In this document: positions 59,216 to 64,000 of the stretch, piece after piece
Position numbering within the stretch: the first letter of the stretch is position 1
How the letters are laid out: each line of letters opens with the position of its first letter
Origin: Nocardia miyunensis NBRC 108239
GTDB lineage: Bacteria > Actinomycetota > Actinomycetes > Mycobacteriales > Mycobacteriaceae
DNA length: 64,000 nt
NCBI RefSeq assembly: GCF_001613065.1
Contig: NZ_BDBQ01000060.1
Coordinates: 1-64,000, forward strand
Direction: 5' to 3'
Made by a program: the position numbers and the translations under genes
Notes under the pieces: model-generated
The model's database searches: none
Seen by the model: only the letters and a program-made list of their open reading frames with translations
Told to the model about the DNA's origin: nothing

Positions 59216-59725
59216 ATGGCCGATCTCGTACTGGTCCAGGGCGACATCACCGAACAGACGGTGGACGCGGTGGTGAACGCGGCCAATTCGTCGCTGCTGG
59301 GTGGCGGCGGAGTGGACGGGGCGATCCACCGCAAGGGCGGTCCGGCCATCCTCGCCGAATGCCGTGACCTGCGCGCATCCCGCTACGACAAGGGTCTGCC
59401 GACCGGCGCCGCGGTGGCCACCACGGCCGGGAACCTTCCAGCGCGTTGGGTCATTCACACGGTGGGCCCGGTGTGGTCGGCCCACGACGACCGCTCGGAG
59501 CTCCTGGCCTCGTGCTACCGCGAGTCGCTCGCGGTGGCCGACGAGCTCGGTGCGGAAACGGTGGCCTTCCCCGCGATATCCACCGGCGTCTACGGCTGGC
59601 CGATGGATGACGGCGCCCGGATAGCGGTCGAGACCGTGCGTGCGGCGGATACCCGCGTGCAGCGGATCAGTTTCGTGCTGTTCGGCCGCGACGGGTACGC
59701 GGCATTCGAGAAAGCGCTGTTCTGA
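59216..59725 (+). CDS. Macrodomain ADP-ribose deacylase/hydrolase
   Basis: This 169-residue macrodomain hydrolyses O-acetyl-ADP-ribose or mono-ADP-ribose from proteins. It shows DAVVNAANSSLLGGGGVDGAIHRKGG and AISTGVYGWP, the MacroD-type ADP-ribose loops. The start at 59216 follows a CACAAT box by 6 nt. It is divergent from the SMR gene. No ADP-ribosyltransferase toxin is next to it. Confidence 0.9.
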   Translation: MADLVLVQGDITEQTVDAVVNAANSSLLGGGGVDGAIHRKGGPAILAECRDLRASRYDKGLPTGAAVATTAGNLPARWVIHTVGPVWSAHDDRSELLASCYRESLAVADELGAETVAFPAISTGVYGWPMDDGARIAVETVRAADTRVQRISFVLFGRDGYAAFEKALF

Positions 59726-59772
59726 GCGTTTTCACGATCGGTAGCGGGCACTGGACGATCGGTTGTCGTGAC

Positions 59773-59819
59773 ATACGAAAAGCCGCATCCACCCGCGTGG
59801 TGAATGCGGCTTTTCGTAT
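59773..59819. terminator. 16-bp bidirectional terminator, macrodomain and rbpA
   Basis: ATACGAAAAGCCGCAT (59773-59788) pairs with its exact inverse at 59804-59819, with an inner CCAC/GTGG stem. T-runs stand on both strands, between convergent genes. Confidence 0.85.
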
Positions 59820-59827
59820 CGGTTCTG

Positions 59828-60163
59828 CTACCGGCCGCGACGGGTCTTGAGCAGCTCCAGACGCTCCTGGAGCAGCTCCTCGAGCTCCTCCTTGGAACGA
59901 CGCTCGAGCAGCATGTCCCAGTGCGTGCGCGGGGGCTTGACCTTCTTGGGCTCCTGGGTGGTGCCCTCGATCAGGATGCCTTCCTGACCATTGCGGCACA
60001 GCCAGGTGGGCGGGATCTCGGCGTCATCGGCGAAGGGCACATCGAACTCCTCGCCGTTGTCGGTCCGGTACCGCGCCACTCGCCGAGGGGCCAGGTCGTG
60101 GTCCCGGTCGGTCTCGTAGCTCACCGCTCCGAGTCGGCTGCCTCGGAGTACGCGATCTGCCAT
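59828..60163 (-). CDS. rbpA: RNA polymerase-binding protein RbpA
   Basis: This 111-residue protein binds RNA polymerase holoenzyme and stabilises open complexes with group 1/2 sigma factors; it influences rifampicin tolerance. It shows the family core MADRVLRGSRLGAVSYETDR and the tail ELLQERLELLKTRRGR (sigma-interacting). ATG at 60163 has AGAGGA upstream. A SigR/SigH-type promoter lies 48 bp before the start. Confidence 0.94.
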   Translation of the reverse strand: MADRVLRGSRLGAVSYETDRDHDLAPRRVARYRTDNGEEFDVPFADDAEIPPTWLCRNGQEGILIEGTTQEPKKVKPPRTHWDMLLERRSKEELEELLQERLELLKTRRGR

Positions 60164-60210
60164 GGTGTGCGGTCCTCTCTTAGCCTGTCGGCAACGTTCT
60201 ACTCGGATAT

Positions 60211-60237
60211 AACGCGCCATGCCCAGGTTCAGTTCCC
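60211..60237 (-). promoter_or_regulatory. SigR/SigH-type stress promoter of rbpA
   Basis: In reverse, GGGAAC (plus 60232-60237) and GTT (plus 60211-60213) are separated by exactly 18 nt, the spacing of disulfide-stress sigma promoters (GGAAY-N18-GTT). rbpA is a known SigR target in Streptomyces, which supports this reading. Confidence 0.65.
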
Positions 60238-60359
60238 GGCGACGGTCAACCCCTGCATATTACGGGTAACCGCTGGTAGGTAAAAATAACCGTCCCAACC
60301 GGGGGAAAACGGTGTGCCCCGCGTGGCGACCGGAGATCCGCCCGTTAGGGTGTCGGGTC

Positions 60360-60686
60360 ATGTCGCGCCGTGTCCTGTCGTCCTGTTCCTGGTGTGGACG
60401 GCAGATCGCTGAATCCGAAGTCGGGCGTCGCCGCCGATATTGTCGGCAGTCGTGTCGCCAACGAGCCTACGAACATCGAAAAGGCTTGGAGGGCACCGGA
60501 ATTCCCGAGGACTCGGTGGTGCTGAGCGCACAGGAGGCGGCCGATCTGGCCGATCGCTGGTTCGCCGCGCGCTGTGCGGCGGAGGATGTCGCGACCGCGG
60601 TCACCGAGGGCGCGGATCACGGTGAGCTGCTGGAGCTGACCAGTACCCTGGTCAGCCTGGCGAAGGAGGCCGAGCGACTGCGCTGA
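60360..60686 (+). CDS. Small zinc-finger-like conserved protein
   Basis: This 108-residue protein has an N-terminal Cys pattern CSWC...YCRQSC (Cys9, 12, 28, 32), a zinc-finger-like element with basic residues, and then an acidic/helical tail (AAEDVATAVTEGADHGELLELTSTLVSL). A similar small gene stands beside rbpA in mycobacteria, so this is a conserved neighbour. The start follows a TAGGGT box by 9 nt (leaderless pattern). Function is unknown; DNA or RNA polymerase contact is a guess. Confidence 0.7.
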   Translation: MSRRVLSSCSWCGRQIAESEVGRRRRYCRQSCRQRAYEHRKGLEGTGIPEDSVVLSAQEAADLADRWFAARCAAEDVATAVTEGADHGELLELTSTLVSLAKEAERLR

Positions 60687-60692
60687 GCGGTC

Positions 60693-61718
60693 TCAGCCCG
60701 CTCGATGCGCAACCGGCAGCGCGGGCGCGGGATCCTGCGGCGTCGTGGGAATCGCCGCGGTCCGTCGCGCGGTGAGTGTGACAGTCGTCATGGCAGCGCC
60801 GGTGGCCACGACCAGGGCGGTGAACGTCAGCAGGGTCGTCGAGTCGGGGTGGATCAGCGGCTGCGCCCGCAGCGCCTGCCACAGCAGCAGGGCGACCAGG
60901 GCGGCGTAGCCGAGTGCCAGGGTTCCGATCAGCCGCGCACGCACCCGTTCGGTCAGCCACGGATAGCGATGCGCGAGCCGGGCCAGGACCAGTGCGGAAA
61001 CGATCAGCACCTGGATTCCGTGCAGCCCGGCGAAGTGCGGTATGCGCAGATCCCCGCCGATCGTGCTCCAGTGGATGAGCGGCATGCCACCGACTCCGTC
61101 CCGAGCCTGCGCGGGGGAGTGCAGCACGGTGTGCCCGGCACCGAGCTCCACCGGATGTCCCACGGCGTCGTGCACGATCTGCTCGCCGGTGAATCCCATC
61201 AGATAACCCAGCGCCATACCGAACACCGCGATCGCCAGGCCGGTGTGCACCGCCCGGGCGATCGGCCGATCGGCGATCCGTTGCCACGAAAGGATCAGCG
61301 CGATAACGAGATTCGCCGCGAACAGGCCTGGAACGCCCGAGGCGAACACGATCTGCCCGATCGAGTTGACCGGATCGGATTCGGTGTTGAAGTGGCTGAA
61401 CGTGCCGCGCGCGGCCTGCAGCACGATGAAACCGACGTCCACGAAGGCCGTCACGGCGAACAGGCTCCCGAACCACCGGGTGACGCGGGATCCCCTGTGC
61501 GGGAACGACAGCAGCCACGCGAGGGTGAGCGTGTAGAGGGCGAAGGCCAGCCCGAACTTCATCGGTTTGAGCCAGACCGATTCGCTCAGGATCGTGCGAT
61601 GGTCGACTGCCATGGCGCACAGGCTGAACACGACGAGCCCGGCCATCGAGCACGATGTCGCGAGCAGCGGCCGGTGCAGGCGCCGGGCGGGGGAGGCGGC
61701 AACAGCGGAGGTGGTCAT
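60693..61718 (-). CDS. Multi-pass membrane protein of unknown function
   Basis: This 341-residue protein has about eight hydrophobic helices (for example LLATSCSMAGLVVFSLCAMAV and LHGIQVLIVSALVLARLA). It has a hallmark stretch HWSTIGGDLRIPHFAGLHGIQVL between helices. I do not assign a family. The stop lies 7 nt from the convergent zinc-finger gene's stop. Confidence 0.7.
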   Translation of the reverse strand: MTTSAVAASPARRLHRPLLATSCSMAGLVVFSLCAMAVDHRTILSESVWLKPMKFGLAFALYTLTLAWLLSFPHRGSRVTRWFGSLFAVTAFVDVGFIVLQAARGTFSHFNTESDPVNSIGQIVFASGVPGLFAANLVIALILSWQRIADRPIARAVHTGLAIAVFGMALGYLMGFTGEQIVHDAVGHPVELGAGHTVLHSPAQARDGVGGMPLIHWSTIGGDLRIPHFAGLHGIQVLIVSALVLARLAHRYPWLTERVRARLIGTLALGYAALVALLLWQALRAQPLIHPDSTTLLTFTALVVATGAAMTTVTLTARRTAAIPTTPQDPAPALPVAHRAG

Positions 61719-61848
61719 ATGGCGACGCTATGGCCGCGTCCCCGCGCGGCACGTCCCCCGACGGTGCTGTCCGAACGTAATACCGTGGTGCTAGGGGTGT
61801 TTCAGGGTCGCGTCCGTCCCGGTGTCAGGAGCGAACGAACAGGGTCGG

Positions 61849-62835
61849 TCAGCCGACACGACGATAGCGGGCGGACCGCCCGTTGAGACCCGAGCCCGAC
61901 CATGAGCGACTGCGCAACTGCTTGTCGATCGCGTCGATCACCTCGGGCACCGTGATCTCCAGCAGTCCGGGATCGGGGGTGTCGCCGTCGTGATCACCGG
62001 TGTGCCCGGCCCACAGCACCACGTGACGGCCGAGCAGATGCGGTGGTGGACCGCTCTGATCGGGCGAGGTGGGACCGAACAGCAGAACGGTGCGGGTGCC
62101 GAACGCGGTCGCCAGATGCGCGACGCCGGTGTCGCCGCACACCACGAGTTCGGCCTCGGCGACGGTGGCGGACAACTCGATGAGATTCTGCTGCCCGGCC
62201 AGGACATGATGCTGTGGCAGTCCGGCCCGTGCGGCGATGCCGAGCGCGGTCTCGCGTTCGAATTCGTCGCCGGTGAGCACCACTTCGCGGTCCTGGACGA
62301 GCAGATGCCGGATCACCGCGGCGAAACGTTCCGCCGGCCAGCGCCGGGCCTCGGCGCCCGCGCCCATGTGGATGACCACGCAGTCGCGATAATTCGTGGC
62401 GGCGACCGGCGGGACCAGACCGAGATTGCGGCGGTCGGCGCTGATACCGGCTGATTCGAGCAGGTAGCACCAGCGATCGACATCGTGCATATCGGGCTGC
62501 CACCGCGGGCCGTCCAGGTCCGGGAATGCCGGATTGCGGTAGGTGAGGATCCGGGCGGGGTTGGTCTTGGCCAGTTCCACGATGCCTTCCGCCCCCGGGC
62601 CTTGCAGATTGACCGCGAGTGCCGGTGGCTCGCCGTCCCAGCGCAGACTCTCCGGATCCGCGGTGGGCACCATCTCGTCGACCGAGGTGATCAGATCGAC
62701 GATCGGCTTGAGCCGATGCGGTGCCGCCAGCGCGATGTGGTCGTGCGGCCGTGCCCGCCGCAGCGCGCGGAGAGCTGGGACCGCGGTGAGTAGATCACCT
62801 AGTCCACGTGCGCGCAGCACGAGTACAACCGCCAC
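61849..62835 (-). CDS. GT9-family glycosyltransferase (heptosyltransferase-like)
   Basis: This 328-residue GT-B enzyme has an N-terminal RARGLGDLLTAVPALRALRRARP and a C-terminal nucleotide-sugar site VVCGDTGVAHLATAFGTRTVLLFGPTSP. This is the GT9 (ADP-heptose-type) family, which in actinobacteria decorates unknown cell-surface glycans. No other heptose genes are adjacent. GTG at 62835 is preceded by GAGAAGAGG. Confidence 0.88.
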   Translation of the reverse strand: MAVVLVLRARGLGDLLTAVPALRALRRARPHDHIALAAPHRLKPIVDLITSVDEMVPTADPESLRWDGEPPALAVNLQGPGAEGIVELAKTNPARILTYRNPAFPDLDGPRWQPDMHDVDRWCYLLESAGISADRRNLGLVPPVAATNYRDCVVIHMGAGAEARRWPAERFAAVIRHLLVQDREVVLTGDEFERETALGIAARAGLPQHHVLAGQQNLIELSATVAEAELVVCGDTGVAHLATAFGTRTVLLFGPTSPDQSGPPPHLLGRHVVLWAGHTGDHDGDTPDPGLLEITVPEVIDAIDKQLRSRSWSGSGLNGRSARYRRVG

Positions 62836-63259
62836 CCTCTTCTCCTAGCCATCAACCTGTCATTCGCCTCCCTCCGCCTCCGCGCGCGAACTCGGCAGCG
62901 CATGGGGCGAAGAGAGCCACTTGGCGATGGTTACCCGGGGTGAAAGACCGCGAAACGCGTATTCGATGCGATATCCGTCCCACCGGGTCGGACCGGGATC
63001 TGCCTGGTCATGCGACTGCGAGCCGATCGGGAGAGTGTCCCCCGGGACGTCTGGGCACACTCCCCGTCGCGGCCTCGCGGACACCGTTCGGGCGGTCGTC
63101 CGGAGGCGTTCGGATAGCCCGGATTGCCGATGACAACGGCATGAATCCCGGCAGTGCGGACGCCATGGCAGGCGTGGCCGGTGGGAGTGGGACGGACGGC
63201 CCGTGCGCAGGGGCCCAGACCATGCGAACGGGCCGGGCTGAGCACGATGACGCGTTGGC
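62836..63259. other. Gene-free interval upstream of the GT9 gene
   Basis: I find no convincing coding frame, promoter pair or strong dyad in these 424 bp; it contains only the GT9 leader and downstream DNA of the His-rich gene. Confidence 0.4.
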
Positions 63260-63772
63260 TCAGCGGGTGGGCGCGGCGCTCGGCGACGGTGTCTCCGACA
63301 GCGCGGTCCGCGACATGTGCCGGTGGTGCGATGTCGTGTCCGCGTCAGTGTGCGTATCGGCTTCCGTGTAACGGTGGAACCAATGCAGGTGGTCCTGCCA
63401 GAACGAGTGATCGGCCGTGACCCCGTGCGGATGGTGGGGATTCTCGTCACCGCCGAACGCGGTTCCGGCGGTGAATCCGATGCCGCTGATCAGCAGGGCC
63501 ACCACCACCGCCGCCGCGATGCGCAACGCAAGCGAGGTCCGCCAACGAGTGCCGAACCGGGCCAGGCGGGTGGGTTGTGGTGACGGTTCGGCGATCACGG
63601 GATCGGGGTGCGTCTGCGGCGGTGGCGGAGTCGTCGATCCGGATTCGGACGCGTGCTCGGCCGGGGCGGTGATGCCCCGCTCCGCCGATGGGGTGCCCGG
63701 TGTCGGACCGGTCGGTTCGGAGCCTGCTGCACGGGGAGGTGTGTGCTCCCCGTCGCTCTCCTCGTATGTCAT
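63260..63772 (-). CDS. Single-pass membrane protein with His-rich tail
   Basis: This 170-residue protein has a Pro/Thr/Glu-rich, cytoplasm-like first 85 residues and one membrane helix (about 95-118, IAAAVVVALLISGIGFTAG). An external tail is strikingly rich in His and Asp (HPHGVTADHSFWQDHLHWFHR, then HHRHM). That tail could bind zinc, copper or nickel. The family is not recognised. The start is ATG 63772; an upstream ATG at 63982 gives an unlikely extension. Confidence 0.65.
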   Translation of the reverse strand: MTYEESDGEHTPPRAAGSEPTGPTPGTPSAERGITAPAEHASESGSTTPPPPQTHPDPVIAEPSPQPTRLARFGTRWRTSLALRIAAAVVVALLISGIGFTAGTAFGGDENPHHPHGVTADHSFWQDHLHWFHRYTEADTHTDADTTSHHRHMSRTALSETPSPSAAPTR

Positions 63773-63975
63773 CTCTTGTGCCTCGGTGGTCTGTGCCTCG
63801 ATGAACAGGACATTCGGTCGGTTGGGCGGCTGTCGACTGATTCGCAGGCTACGGCCCGGACATGGCATCGATCTGCGTGTCGGATGTGGATCTGCTGTGT
63901 GTCGCGAATGCGGCCCCAAGATTTCTACTACCGGACGTCGTTGACGGCATTGACCATGAACTACGCTCTCGTTCC

Positions 63976-64000
63976 ATGACATTCGTCTTCAATTTGGTGC
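63976..64000 (+). CDS. Possible gene start at window edge
   Basis: ATG at 63976 opens MTFVFNLV and runs off the window. TTGACG (63941-63946) and TACGCT (63962-63967) lie upstream, though only 15 nt apart. The stretch is too short to identify. Confidence 0.3.

Noticed and set aside
59216..59725. Macrodomain as antitoxin of an ADP-ribosylation system
   Set aside because: No ADP-ribosyltransferase or DNA-targeting toxin gene adjoins; neighbours are an SMR transporter and rbpA.

Overview
The window is high-G+C actinobacterial DNA, most likely from a mycolate-making member of the Mycobacteriales close to Nocardia or Rhodococcus. Three things point there. The order thrS, HIT phosphorylase, PIP synthase, PIM acyltransferase, pimA, NUDIX, then pdxS, tesB, pdxT and yebC is the conserved mycobacterial/nocardial order. 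There is a KshA-type steroid hydroxylase and an MspA-like porin. Many genes start with GTG directly behind a -10 box, as leaderless genes do. I see no tRNA, rRNA, CRISPR array, prophage or intact insertion sequence.

Layout. 1-6.1 kb: acyl-CoA catabolism genes, with two SDRs facing a ligase, thiolase, MeaB-type GTPase, DUF35 protein and SCPx-like thiolase. 6.1-9.1 kb: a TetR regulator divergent from a frameshifted peroxiredoxin-like gene with a clear promoter and operator, then a tyrosine phosphatase and an NmrA-like protein. 9.4-13.6 kb: a molybdopterin oxidoreductase, a relic of an FAD dehydrogenase, and an archaeal/eukaryotic-type prolyl-tRNA synthetase. 14-16.3 kb: a LysR regulator divergent from an FAD monooxygenase. 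16.4-21.5 kb: a DUF6508-like gene, kshA with a small cysteine protein, a divergent LysR, and a DUF3556 membrane protein. 21.8-26.5 kb: two tandem SulP-carbonic anhydrase fusions. 27.3-28.2 kb: a FhuF-like iron-sulfur protein carrying an in-frame minisatellite.

28.4-45 kb is the conserved core: thrS and the phosphatidylinositol mannoside start genes, then pdxS, tesB, pdxT and yebC. An orphan trpB, an MspA-like protein with a Thr/Pro/Ala repeat, an F420-type oxidoreductase, a kinase-like protein and an APC permease are interspersed in it.

45-64 kb is more mixed: a TMEM175-like protein, a tandem pair of MutS-family ATPases, and a membrane-anchored esterase. A SorC-type regulator heads a polyol ABC transporter operon and faces a mannitol-type dehydrogenase across a paired direct repeat. 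Then come an SMR transporter, a macrodomain protein, rbpA behind a SigR/SigH-type promoter, a zinc-finger protein, a membrane protein, a GT9 glycosyltransferase and a His-rich membrane protein.

The best leads are the MutS-like ATPase pair, the two repeat-bearing cell-surface or iron proteins, the duplicated SulP-carbonic anhydrase, the second-type ProRS, and several precise operator dyads that can be tied to adjacent regulators.
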